Shown here: in pieces, positions 24,098 to 35,400 of the stretch
Layout: each line of letters begins with the position of its first letter
How positions within the stretch are numbered: position 1 is the stretch's first letter
NCBI GenBank assembly: GCA_000708835.1
Contig: DF237035.1
Span: forward strand, 156,263 to 220,262
Reading direction: 5' to 3'
Length of the DNA: 64,000 bases
From: Klebsormidium nitens
Lineage: Eukaryota; Streptophyta; Klebsormidiophyceae; Klebsormidiales; Klebsormidiaceae
Made by a program: the position numbers and the translations under genes
Notes under the pieces: model-generated
The model's input: the letters and a program-made list of their open reading frames with translations, nothing else
Told to the model about the DNA's origin: nothing
The model's database searches: none

Positions 24098-27000
24098 CTA
24101 TTGCTGTAGGGTGATGAGCCTCTCCATTGCCTCAAGTAGACTGGGGGGCCATTGCAGGGCAGCCCTAGCAAACCTGGGAGGGGAAATGACGAATCAGACC
24201 GTTGCAAACCTACGAATCGGTATTCCTGGGTGTCGGGAGATTCGAATGGAGAAGGGAGCGTGTAGTCTCCTAGATAGATAAGATTAAACCGTTGAAGCAA
24301 GCAACGAAGCACCGAAAAAGAACGCGGATTGGTCCTTCACTGGAAGGGAGGTCCACTTGTCGAGCCCATATGTTGAAGTGCCTACGTTACACAGAAAGAT
24401 ATTTTGTGGACTCTTCTGAAGATGGCGCCGACTTTTGACTACGGCCGCCTGCCTTACCTCTGGACGACGCGAAAGTGGGTGAGGGAGTCCGATCGGACTC
24501 GATCGACGGTCTAGAACGTAGATAATGAGAACGCTCCTTGCTTCGCTCAAAGAAAGTTGCCAAAGAGTCCATTTCCAACTCCACTACCTGTCCCACACTC
24601 CAAGCCGACCATCGACATTGAAACGAAAGTGAAGCGAGACTGAAGCGAAATTGAAGCGATTGCGTTTCGAAGCTCTCAGAGAGATTGGACCCTCACTTCA
24701 TGGTCCCAAGTCGGGGCTCCTGCGTGGTCGCCGCGTTGAGCTCCCCCTCCGCACGCGCACGCTTCCCCTGGCTCCACAGAATGGCCGCAAGCGCCGCGTG
24801 CGCCTCGGCGTAGTTGGGGTACTTGCGCACGATGCTGCTGATCTGCTGCGCCGCCTCGTCGGGCCGCTTCAGCTGCGGACAGAGCGGGGAGAAACGCTGG
24901 GTGTCCGTATGATCAAGAAGGGTGCGAAGGAGCTTTGAATGAGTGTCCGAACGGGTGGCGAGGTGTCCGAACGAGCTCAAATCAGCGCCCACAGGTTGCT
25001 AAGTATCAAACGAGCTCACATGAGCGTCCGAACGGGTTACGAAGTAATCAAACGAGCTCGAGTGAGCGTCCCCATGCGTGTTGAGCTTACGTTGCGTTCA
25101 AAAAGCCTCCAAAAAGCGTCCAGATGCAATGAAAGTACTCAACAGGAATCCCGTTCGTCCCGTTGAGGACAGGGCGGAAAAGATAGATCGAGCGTCCGAT
25201 TTGTTGCTGCAAGTTTTCCAAGTACCTTCAAGTGTGTGCTAAAGGTACTCCTTTGAACACACGGTTGATTTTGCGGACGCGAACGAGCCTGTACCTAAAA
25301 ACCTCAGATGAGAGGATGGAGACTCGGCAGTTTCCAATCGACGCGAAACCTTACCTGGAAAAGAACGGTGGCTGCTCGTAGCCGGTACCCCGCAATCCCG
25401 GGGGCTAGGTCAGCCGCTCTTTGATAATCGGAAAGAGCGCCGCTGTAGTTTGCAACTCGCGTCTCAACGTTCCCCTTGTTGAACCAGGCCGCATACTCTC
25501 GAGGGTCATTCTTAATAGCAGCGTCACAGTCGTTAATTGCTTCTGGATATCGGGCGAGAGCCTGCAAATGATTAGGGCAGTCTTTCAGGGCGTTCCTTGG
25601 GCGCTCTATCTGCATACAGGTGTATGAGGCAACCATGAATCGCCAAGAATAGCAAGTCCTCCAAACCTGGTTGAAAGAGGACAGACTAGGTTCATTGCTT
25701 GTTGGTGGTTGTCTTAAGAAGACAGACTTCGTTGGACCAAACACCAAATTACGGGAGGACTGTACGGCAACGACAAAAGAGAGTCACGACAAGCGGGGAA
25801 CCTTTCGAACTAGGAAGAAGACTGATCGAGACTTTCGAAAAGCAAATGATACCAGTAGTCGAGCAAAAGAGTAGGCAACGTGTCCGTTCGCTTTGCGAAT
25901 AAAAGATCCCCGCTCCTTACAGAAGGCCTGTCTCAAAACGTCTACAGCTGATCCCGACTTCAGAGCGGAACAGTATTGGAAGTACAAGACTTGCAAATTT
26001 ACACCCCTCCTTCGAGGATTCTTCCCGCAGCCTGATGCTGTGCACTTTAGCTATATAGATAGTTGCCAATGCAATAGATACGTTAGTGCAATGAGGACCC
26101 CTCCAGGCCGCTCGAACTTCGAAACGTGATTCCTACCTCATATGCGATCGCTCTGTTCAAATATGGCACTGATGCCGTCGGCGCCAGTTCGATTGCTCTT
26201 GAAAAGTCCGCCGCCGCAGCTTCGAACTTTCCTAGGGAGAGCCGCACACTGCCCCGGTTGCTCCAAACGGAAGCGGAGTCAGGAACCTCCTTCAGAATGT
26301 CGCTGAACATGTCTTCGGCACGTGCAAAGTCCCCCGCAACTGTCCCATTGAAACTTGAAAGACTCAAGAATGAGCAATCATGGTTCCTGGTTGCTTTAGC
26401 ACCTTCCGGACCGCAACACCAATTAGAACTTGCTTCACCGGAGGCATTGAACAGGCAGTGAAGACCTGTACTCACGTCAGATGGACTGGCAGTTTGGCGG
26501 CACGGCAGTTTCGAGCTTCTTGATACTTTCGTCGTGTCACAAGCGTGATTAGTTGGTGGGGCACAATACATCGGTGGGGCTGGGCGGAACACTGACACAC
26601 ATCAAATGACCGTCATCATCTCTGACACAGCAAACGCGGCAGCTCTCAAGTGGCAAACAGCCCTCCGTATCTGCAGGTAACGCCATCGCTGACCACACTG
26701 GTGGCGCCTATCCCCTCTCTTATCGGGGGGGGGCAGATCAGAGTCTGAAGAAGACCATTGCGACACATCCCCTTATGGAGTCCGTGCTCCGGCGGGCCTG
26801 CATGCAAGAGAGCCAGAAACCAAAGCCGTTTGACCATGGCATTCGAGCCTAATGAGCTCACCCGCAGCTTCAAGCGCCTGGCGCAGCTCCGTGTTCTCAA
26901 CATCTGCAAGCCTCACATTGTGGTTGGGCTCTGCCCACAAAACCCCGGGGGCCGCAGCGCTGAGTGTAAGGGCAGTCAACGCAGCCCCCACATTGCGAAG

Positions 27001-27312
27001 GATCTGTCGCCGACTCGACCGGCTGCTTTCACTGCTGGTGTCTTGAACGGAGGCGCTGGGCTCTGATTGGTGTTGCTCAACAGAGGAGGTTTGGATAAGG
27101 GAATTTGAGGGAGGCCGAACTCGGCATTGGCAGGGACATTGCTGTTCTTGCATGTGGTGCAAGCGCCTGTTCGAACCGGCAGCTTTCTGTGAAGACAACG
27201 GTGTTAAGAAGTTGCTCGTGAGAATCTGATCAGCATTGCGCGTCGGTTGTTTGTGCAGGAGGGTGTAGTTTACGTGAGTGGTAGTCTTGCAAAACGTTGT
27301 TGACGACGCCAT
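24098..27312 (-). CDS. TPR protein of the thylakoid lumen (Tat-targeted; At2g37400-like)
   Basis: Five exons: 27312-26862, 26339-26137, 25561-25355, 24872-24697 and 24173-24098, with phases 1,0,0,2 all consistent; 370 residues. The N terminus is a long S/T/Q-rich transit region. It is followed by a twin-arginine signal (RRQILRN, residues 101-107), a hydrophobic stretch and LWA|E near residue 127. This is the layout of Tat-dependent lumen proteins. From residue ~145 come TPR helices: FARAEDMFSDIL, VWSNRGSVRLSLGKFEAA, AWFNKGNVE and YAEAHAALAAILWSQGK. The end contains QWPPSLLEAMERL, like the RWPP motif at the C terminus of the plant family as I recall it. The ATG at 27312 is preferred over an upstream in-frame one at 27351. 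Lumenal location is inferred from the signal; function is unknown. Confidence 0.88.
24937..25075. repeat. Intronic tandem repeat, ~40-bp units
   Basis: Roughly three imperfect copies of a unit with GAGCGTCCGAACGGG, GCGAAGTAATCAAACG and AGCTC lie in the intron between exons 3 and 4 of the TPR gene. On the coding strand they sit just upstream of the exon 4 acceptor. Confidence 0.6.
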
Positions 27313-27699
27313 TGTGACTAGCTCAACGCTGATCGTGTACAAGTTCAACACAGTTTAGCAAGCATTTGAAGACGCCTGCATCGCTTCAAGCTGTACGTAC
27401 GGTGCTTTCGGCAGCTCAACTGCGGTTAAGCTAACTGCGTTCTAGCCAACCCAGAACCTCAAACCCACAGCCGGTGGTGGTAGCTAGAGCTAACCCCGGG
27501 TTAATCTCGAAATAGGGTTTTGACGCCCTCAATCAAACCACTGAGCTGAGGCCCTGCATTCCTGCGCAGTGACACATTGTAGGAAGACCAATGCCAATGG
27601 CAACACTGACAAAAGTCGCAAGGTAGGTGTTTTAGACAATCAATTGCAGAGGTCGTTCAGGTTTCTCGTCTAGCTTTGATCTAGCCCTGCCGCTGCACG
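27313..27699. promoter_or_regulatory. Shared divergent promoter interval, TPR protein / hydroxyethylthiazole kinase
   Basis: Only 387 bases separate the two start codons, which point away from each other. Both promoters and 5' leaders must lie here or overlap the genes. No TATA box or known motif is clear. Confidence 0.5.
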
Positions 27700-30600
27700 A
27701 TGGCGGCTGCAACTCACGGCGCCAACGTATGGGCCGCCCTGGCTTCGGTTCGGGCCAAGAATCCGCTGGTCCAGTGCATTGCAAACTACGTGAGCATGGA
27801 CCTGGCGGCCAACACGTTACTGGTGAGGGCCTCGCCAACTGATGTGCACCTCAACAAGGGAGAATGCAAGGATTTCAAAGTGCTTATGTCAATCTCCAAC
27901 AGCATTGCACGCCGCTTTTTGGTTTTCTTGGTTTCGTTCTCTGCTTCTTGACTCTTAAATGGGTGTCTCGGGTTGGGCGCTTGGGTGCTTTTTCTGAGTG
28001 AATGAATGCCTGATCTAGATTGGAAGTCATTAAGGGCTAGAAGCCGCCAATGTATCCCCCTTCCGCAGCATCGACTACAAAAGCTGGCGCTTATGCTGGA
28101 AAACTATATCTACTGTGCCCTGGAGCATGGCATCTGCTTTGAGCGCCCATTGTTTGGATCAGCGCAAATAAATTTCCTGAATTAGCTGCTCGAATGTGCA
28201 GGCGGCCGGAGCGTCCCCTGCTATGGTGCATTCAGCAGAGGAGGTGGAGGAGTTTATACAGGTAGGCGCTCTGCCGCTCGTGCCGTCCCAGAGCCCCCTC
28301 TTCACAAAGACCAAACAAGCAACTTCAGCCTTATTGTTCAGACTATTCTGGTCTGTTCCTCAAGGTTTTCGCCTGGCCTGGACGATGAACTTTCAATCAT
28401 CATAAGCAGGTTCAATGGACAGAAAGCATTGCTCCTCAATCTTGTCACTCCTCCCACCGCACCAACCCTCCATCGTCTCCATAATCTGCACGTTGACACC
28501 ACATCACCATTTCATGACATTTGCAGATTGCTGGTGCTTTGAGTGTCAACATCGGCACACTATCGCCTCCCTGGGTAGAAGGGATGCGCCGTGCCATAGC
28601 AGGCGCTAAAGAGGCGGGCAAGCCATGGGTTTTGGACCCAGTAGGAGTTGGGGCCACCACTTATCGAACAAAAGTGAGCCCTTTCTGTCATCTCGGCCCA
28701 ATCTTGGGCCAAGTGCAGTCCCGTTTTCTCATATGTGGCAAATCGCACATGCTCTCGCGTCTGCTTATCAGCCGGCCAAGCCGGACTTCTCTTTGCAATG
28801 ACGAGTCGACGAGTGCTCATTGCCGGAATTCAGGACGGCTCTTTCTTTTCTGCAGCTCCTTAACAAACCTTCTCACACCTTTCTCTGCTCATGCAGATAT
28901 GCCAGGAGTTGATAGCAATGGGCCCGACAGTGATTAGGGGCAATGCGTCTGAGATCCTGGCAGCGGCGGGGGCAGCCACTGAAGCTACCAGGGTAAGATT
29001 TGCGCCCCCTGATATTTCCCTTTGCAAAGGTGTCATGAGGGGGGGCGGAAACTGCTTTTGACATTCGGGCCTGCTTTCAAATCGACGATGTGCGCGCCCT
29101 CAGAGCCGATATTCGAACCCGAATGACACAAACTTCTGGAAAAGCAAGATCCAGGATGTTTGAAGATATAGAGGCTCTCGAGCATGGCTCGTTGCTGACA
29201 GCCCTCTGTGTGGATATGAAAATTGCGGCAATCCCATGTTGCAGCGAGCTCTTCCATAGTTCGGTCCTCATTTCTCGAAAAACTTTCAGCTATAAGTTCT
29301 CGAAAGTTGGCGGGCTCCTGGATACTCGGATTGCTCCCCAGATTTGATTCTCTTCTGGCCCAGCAGGGCGTTGACAGCAGTACTTTTGGCACTTTATTAG
29401 AAAAAGCTCGTGAATCTGACTTAAAAATCAATTGCATGATTTGGCGAGCTCTTCCGCAATCCGCGCAGTTTTTTGATAACAGTGTCGTTGTTCTCTCGTT
29501 GTTCTCTCGGGCAGCAGGGCGTTCACAGCTCTGCCTTTGTCACCTTCTCAGATCTGGGTTTCGAAAGTCGACGTGGTGAATTATAGCACAGTTTGGCGGG
29601 CTTTCCAAATACTCGCCCCGTTCTCTCGACAGCCTCGTATCTCTTCTGGGCCAACAGGGCGTTAACAGCTCCGCCTTCGTAACTTGTCAGTATTTGAGTT
29701 TCGAAAGTCGACGTGGTGAATTATAGCCCAGTTTGGCGGGCTTTTCAAATACTCGCCCCGTTCTCTCGACAGTCTCGTATCTCTTCTGGGCCAACAGGGC
29801 GTTGACAGCTCTGCCTTCGTAACCTGTCAGTTTTGAGTTTCGAGAGTCGATGTGGTAATAATCAACGCGATTCGGTGGGCTTTCCAAATTCATTCGCCCC
29901 GTTCTCTCGACAGCCTCATATCTCTTCTGGGCCGACAGGGCGTTGACAGCTCTGCCGCCTCCACAGACGCGCTTTCTGCCGCCAAGCAATTGGCCACTGC
30001 GTGCGGGTCCGTAGTCGCCGTAAGCGGCGCTATCGACCTTATCACGGATGGAAGACGGGTGTTGCGCGTGGCCAATGGGGATCCCCTCCTTCAGGTCAGT
30101 ACCAATTTCGATCCCACCTGTTACGTTGCTTTTTGGCACGACAGTCAAAGCTCGATTTGCCCAGTTAAGCACTGCCTTTTCGGAAAATATGTTGCATCGC
30201 CTTTGCCATACGCTATTGGGGAAAAGATCCGGACACATCAAAGCGAAGGCGGGTCCACAAACACACTTGTTCCCAGTCAAACCTTTGTCACCATTTATTG
30301 CGCAAGAGTTGAACACCGTTCCAAGGAGAACTTGTTTCTGGGTCCCACATGACATTTGATTTCGGAAAGTCGCCCGTTACCCTTCTCCTAACCTCCACAA
30401 GGCCTACCGGATCGGTAAAGTGATACATTCTCAAGTTGAGCTCGAGACCTTGCTCTTTACTTCCCGACCCGAAACGAACACCTGATTCGGCTTGCGTATC
30501 AAATCTACCATCCAAATCTTACCGACTCAATCAGTTCGGAGCGATCTCTCATTATCTCGGTTACGTATCTGAGGAGGGAAAAGAGATGGAGCGCTGTTGA

Positions 30601-31255
30601 CCCCCTCGCGTGTCGGCTGCAGAAAGTGACCGCCACGGGGTGCTCCGTGACGGCGCTAATCGCCGTCTTTCTGGCCGCTAATCCCGAGCTACAGCCCCTA
30701 GAGGCGGCCGCATACACCCTCGCTTATTTCGGGTGAGCTTTTACACGGGCTGTTTGGACCTAACTTTCTATTGGTCGTGGAGGCTACGCTTTTCTACCGG
30801 TCTTACAAGCTCAGCTTCCTACCGCGGTCGGGAAGCAGCCGCCCCCAGTAGCACGCTTCGCTAATTTTCCTTCTTCTCGCGATTCTTGGACCGTGCGAAA
30901 TTTAAGAGGAGCTGCATCAGCGTGGGCGCTTTTCTGCTTGCGCTACAGGTTCTCCGGTAGGATCCGCCGATCTGCTCTTGGTTATGTCTTCCCTTCCGGA
31001 AGTCGGTTAAAGCATCTAATGAACCCTTCTATGGTTGCCAAACTGCTTTTGGCTGTCGTCTTTTCTTTCCGAAGTCGGTTTGAGTATCCAAGTAATCCTT
31101 CTATGGTGGATTTTCGCAGGCTGGCAGCTCAGGTCGCAGTTGAAGCGCACCCAGGGGGACCAGGCACTTTCAGAGCGCACTTTTTAGATGCACTGTACGC
31201 TTTGGGCGAGGAAACCGTGACGCAAGGAGCCCTCGTTTCCGAGGATCCGCTATAA
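27700..31255 (+). CDS. THIM: Hydroxyethylthiazole kinase (thiamin salvage)
   Basis: Phosphorylates 4-methyl-5-hydroxyethylthiazole so it can be joined to the pyrimidine in thiamin synthesis. Seven exons: 27700-27822, 28202-28261, 28527-28673, 28897-28992, 29939-30094, 30623-30732 and 31120-31255. Phases are 0 except the last (2), and all fit; 275 residues, normal for the family. Motifs in order: [90 protein letters not shown] (the conserved Cys, residue 201) and [16 protein letters not shown]. No transit peptide is evident, so it is probably cytosolic. The 946-base intron before exon 5 is filled by decayed copies of exon 5's start. No TPP riboswitch was recognised. Confidence 0.95.
29355..29965 (+). 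repeat. Five-copy tandem array of a 3' splice site and exon start in the thiazole kinase
   Basis: CTCTTCTGGGCC-ACAG followed by GGCGTTGACAGCTC recurs with its GTT at 29370, 29521, 29661, 29801 and 29942, a period of 140-151 bases. The last copy is real exon 5. The middle units also share TTTCGAAAGTCGACGTGGTG and ACTCGCCCCGTTCTCTCGAC with each other. Upstream copies keep an AG acceptor but soon meet stop codons in frame. Confidence 0.85.
30984..31112 (+). repeat. Two-copy tandem duplication in the last thiazole kinase intron
   Basis: A ~55-base unit with TCTTCC, TTCCGGAAGTCGGTT and CTTCTATGG occurs at about 30984 and again at about 31057, diverged. The second copy ends next to the acceptor of exon 7. 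Confidence 0.6.
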
Positions 31256-32459
31256 CTCGAGTGGAAACCAGGCCACGAGGGAGGCAGCATTAAGCCCCCG
31301 AGAGGAGATTCATTACTGCCATGCATGCCGGTGCAAACGGTGTTGTCTATGTCCTAGCCTGATGATCAGCTGCTTCGAGGCAGCGCATCTGGTCAACTGT
31401 AAGCCTCAAGGCTCAGCCGCCCTGTCTTGCAATTGATTTCTCGCATTGGCCTTACAGCTATCATGCTCGTGCTGCGTTTGAATGTTGATGATATATAGAC
31501 AAGATACTCCTGGCATTGAGAAATGGCCGGGTAGTCGGCGAACATCACACATATCATGCAAGCAAAGTTAGGCTAGCCTGAAGCACGCTTGCATTCCATT
31601 GGCGTGTATGTGCATGCATGCGTGGCCGTCAGCTTTAATCTGTAGAAAGACTCGACTATATAGTCCCTAGCACCTGACACTGAATGTCTACATGATGTTT
31701 TATAAGATCATGTGCTCACAAGCGCGTGCCACTGCGCATGTTTCAAGTTTCTAGTGCATGACAAATACCCGGCGTCAAGCATGCCAAATTTGATCAACCC
31801 CGCCGCGGCCGCGCCATGGAATGATCTGCTGGCGAGCCACATTGCGGCAATGATCAAATGTCCGACGTGAATGATATGGGCTTGAGAAGAGATGCACTAA
31901 ATGGACTGCAAAAGTTTGCATGCAGCTCACCGCGTCAGTGACGATAATTTCCATAATTGCAACTTAAGGCGCTTGCATGTGGCAATCAACTGCCCAGGCA
32001 GGCTTACATACCGCGAGTATACCCGGATCGACGCGCCGATTATAGCGGTCGGACAGCTAAGCCCGCCGGCCTTCAAAGCGATCATCTCGATCGAATCTGA
32101 TGCAAGTGATTCTGCCCGCACGGTGAACCTTGCATCAAAAGGGGCCCGTTCAACCTTTTTCAAAAGCGAACTCCAGACGGCCAACAGCTCCATAACAAAT
32201 AACATAAGCTAATGCACATGGATCCAATTTTTTACCGATAAAAGCAATTTGACGATCCAGATTGTACGTATCCAAATTTCTGCTTTTGCCATTGACCGCC
32301 GTCCAGACTCGTGCATTTTCCATGTAGGCTCCACTAGACCGTCCTCTTGACAGAAAGTTTCGATTTTAGAAGTTGACCGTAATATATGTACTAATAAATA
32401 CAGCTGTCACGACAAACTCCAAGTTAGCGGTGCTGAAACGGCACTGCCACGCGCCTTTC
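31256..32459. other. Intergenic, convergent 3' ends
   Basis: Lies between the stop codons of the thiazole kinase and the MSP coiled-coil gene. CATGCATG motifs occur near 31318 and 31612. A 92-103 codon frame on each strand at 31900-32212 has no recognisable domain. Nothing else is supported. Confidence 0.45.
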
Positions 32460-35400
32460 TTATGCGCCCGCCGCCATGACCTCCCCCCACCGCACTTCCT
32501 GTTCCAATACAGCAAGCGCCCTATGCAAACTCGCCGTGAGCTCCCGCGCCCCCCCTTTCCTCCCTTTTCCCTTCTCCCCTCCCCCGCTCTGCCGGCACCG
32601 CTCCACCTCCGCCAAAACCCCTTCTAAAACCACCCCCCCGGAAGACGGTTTTCGTCCTTTCCCCATGAGATGCCTCACTTCGTCCATTCTTAGATGCACC
32701 AACTCTGCCGCCGCCGCCGTTTCCCCACCCTGCTCCCGCCATTCCTCGCTCCCCTCACTCTCCGCCCCCGCACCCTGCTTTTCTATGATCTCGCCCGCCG
32801 CTCGTAAAGCGCGCGCCGCGCGCGCACCGGTTTTAGTTAGCGCCGCTGCAAGGGCTCCGAGCTCGGCCTCGGCCGCGCGAGCCACGCCGAGTTCTTCTCT
32901 CGCCACCTCTAGTTGCCGCTGCGCAGCCGCGAGTCGATCTTCGGCAGCTGCCGCCTCGGCCTCGCGCTCGGCCCGCGCGGCGTCGAGTTGGTTGCGGCAC
33001 GAGCGCAGCAAGGCCTCCCTGCAGAGGACACGTGGCAGGTCAGAGTGAGGCGAACGACGGAGGTCAGAAGAAACGTGCGGCGGTGGCCACGAACAAAGCC
33101 TTAAGCATTACTGTGTCGGCTAAGAGCAAGAAACAATAGAAAGGGTCGAAAGGCGACATGAACTCCCATCAGACACCGTTCAAACCTGCACGACGCGGAT
33201 TTGTCCAGAGAGGCGGATCACTTGCTACAACGTTCTCATTCTTTAGTTTTCAATCAACCCCTCACAACAATCTGTCCGGTTCCGGCCGTCCTGTGAGGCT
33301 TACCTTCGAGCAGCTTCCGCCTGCCACCTCTTGACCGCGGCCTCGAGCCCCTCCCTATCTTTCTCCCGCTCTTTCTCTTTCTCCCTTTCTGCCGCGTTTG
33401 CCGCGACTTCCGCCCTTTCTCTCGCCTCCTTCAAAGCCGCCTCCTTACTCTTGAGCGCCGCACTCAAGCTCCGCACTTTTTCCTCCGCAGCTTGCATCCG
33501 TTTCTGATCCCCGCTCGCGTCGCGGTCCACTCCGGCCGCCGCCTCTAGTTTCCGGTGCAGTTCCTTGACCACAGCGGCCTGCCGCGCGGCCGCCAGCTTC
33601 GACTTCGAAAGCTCCGCCTCGAGAGCCGCGCGCGCGTCGACCGCAGCCGCGGCCGCGGCCGCGCGCTGCTTGGACTCGCCCTCGAGGCTGTTGAGGAGCC
33701 GGGACTTGCGCGCCGCGTCTGCGCGTGCGGCCTTTAGCTCCGCCTGCGGAAATCAATGCTGCAACTTCAAACATCGTGCTTGGGCATAGTAAGGAAGGTG
33801 AGCGCCCGCATATCAGAGAAAGTATTTAGAGAGAGCTGGGGAGGTAAAGGACATGCACAAGGCAACCTGCGACCATTCTTCAGACCTCAACCGTCGTCTG
33901 CGGGGATATAACCTGTCTCGTCTGGCAGTCCCAGTGCAGCACCGCATGCCCCTGCGCTTTTGCACCTAATAGCAGCCCCTCTTGGAACTTTCGCCTCCGC
34001 AGTCCGTCCGTTGATTCCGACCCTCAACCCGCTGCCTTCTGCAGTGAATCTCAGAACAGATGGACAAGAATCTTGAGATACCGGAGGCCGCTGACAGCTG
34101 GCCTCGGTGCCGCTGTTGCCGCAAGGGTCGCCCATACCTGGCACCGCCTGCGAGAGTGTCCGCCTGCTGCTGCCAGACCTCGGGGGAGTGTGTCGTAGCG
34201 ACCTTGTTTGGGGTTCTGGAATTCAAGGGTTTTATCCAATCATTGGAAAGCAGACACGAATTAAGCCCCAGCACGGGTCGCCTCACCTGGCACGTCGCGA
34301 GCGCGTCCGCCTGCTGCTGCCAGACCTCGGGGGAGTGCGTGGCGGCGACCTTCTGGGCGGCCCGCAGCCGCTCCTGAAGCGCGCCCACCTCGCGCGCCGC
34401 TTTCCGCTTTACGTCCACCAGCTCCGCCGACGCTGCAAGAGCGTTATAAGGAGCATCCAGCAGTCAAGCGAGGCTTCTCAAAAATCTCGCAGTACGATTC
34501 TAGCTTTTGGCAAAAGGGGAGAGCGGAGAGGGAGTCGGTGAACTGGTTCCAACCATAGTTACTTGTCAAAGGTTTTTCCGAAGTATGGCAGCTACCTGGA
34601 AAAACAATCTTTGTAGGAGAGCTGACGACTTCGCGCCTACAAGAAGCGATGAGTTTGACCAGGATCATCATTAAGGAGCGCTTTGTGGGCTCCTTGCGCA
34701 GGCAAGCATTCCTCTCGCAGGCCGCCACCTTGATTGCATTCGCGGCCAAGCAGAGTCTTCGCGCGGTAACCCCTCATATCATGTCAGACACTTCAAACTA
34801 GCAACTCTCCAACAGCACAACAGCATATTTGAATATCTGCTTAGCGAGTTCTAGCATCTACTTCTTTTCACCGCCCCTTCTGGCCCAAGCTCCACAAGGA
34901 GGACCCACCGCCTTCTGCCAAAGTGATCGACTACTAAAATCGTCCAAAACCTGAGCAATGAACGCCGTTGTCCTGAACGCAACTTTGAAAGGAACGCTGT
35001 TGTCCTCACAACATTAACCGTTTCCTCTGCTTTGATTTTATCAACCGTGAGCGGCGCCTCACCTGCCGCCAGCTTCGCCCGCAGCTGCTCGACTCGCTCT
35101 CCCGACTGCGCGAGCCTCCCCTCGAGCGCGCACTTTTCCTGCCGCGCAAACTGCAGCTCCCCCGCCATCGCGCGCAGCCCCTCGCTCTCCGCGACTGCGC
35201 GCATCGCCTGTGCAGCGTCCGCCACCTGTCGGGCCCACGCCTCGGGGTTTGGACACTCTGGTAATTCGGGGCCCGGGGGCCCGTGTGAAATCTTCCCCCG
35301 GGAGGAATCGGTGTCGCGAGTGGGGGGAGAAAGGCGTCGGGGTTGAGGGGGGGAATCGTGATGGAAGGTGTTGTGCGCGAGCGCTTGGAGCCGCGCCTCG

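Noticed and set aside
29355-29965. Repeat array as a mobile element or CRISPR-like array
   Set aside because: The units contain this gene's own acceptor and exon start, with no terminal repeats or spacers; local tandem duplication explains it.
27700-31255. TPP riboswitch in the thiamin salvage gene
   Set aside because: A CTGAGA occurs in exon 4, but it is coding, and the other conserved TPP-aptamer segments are not seen nearby.
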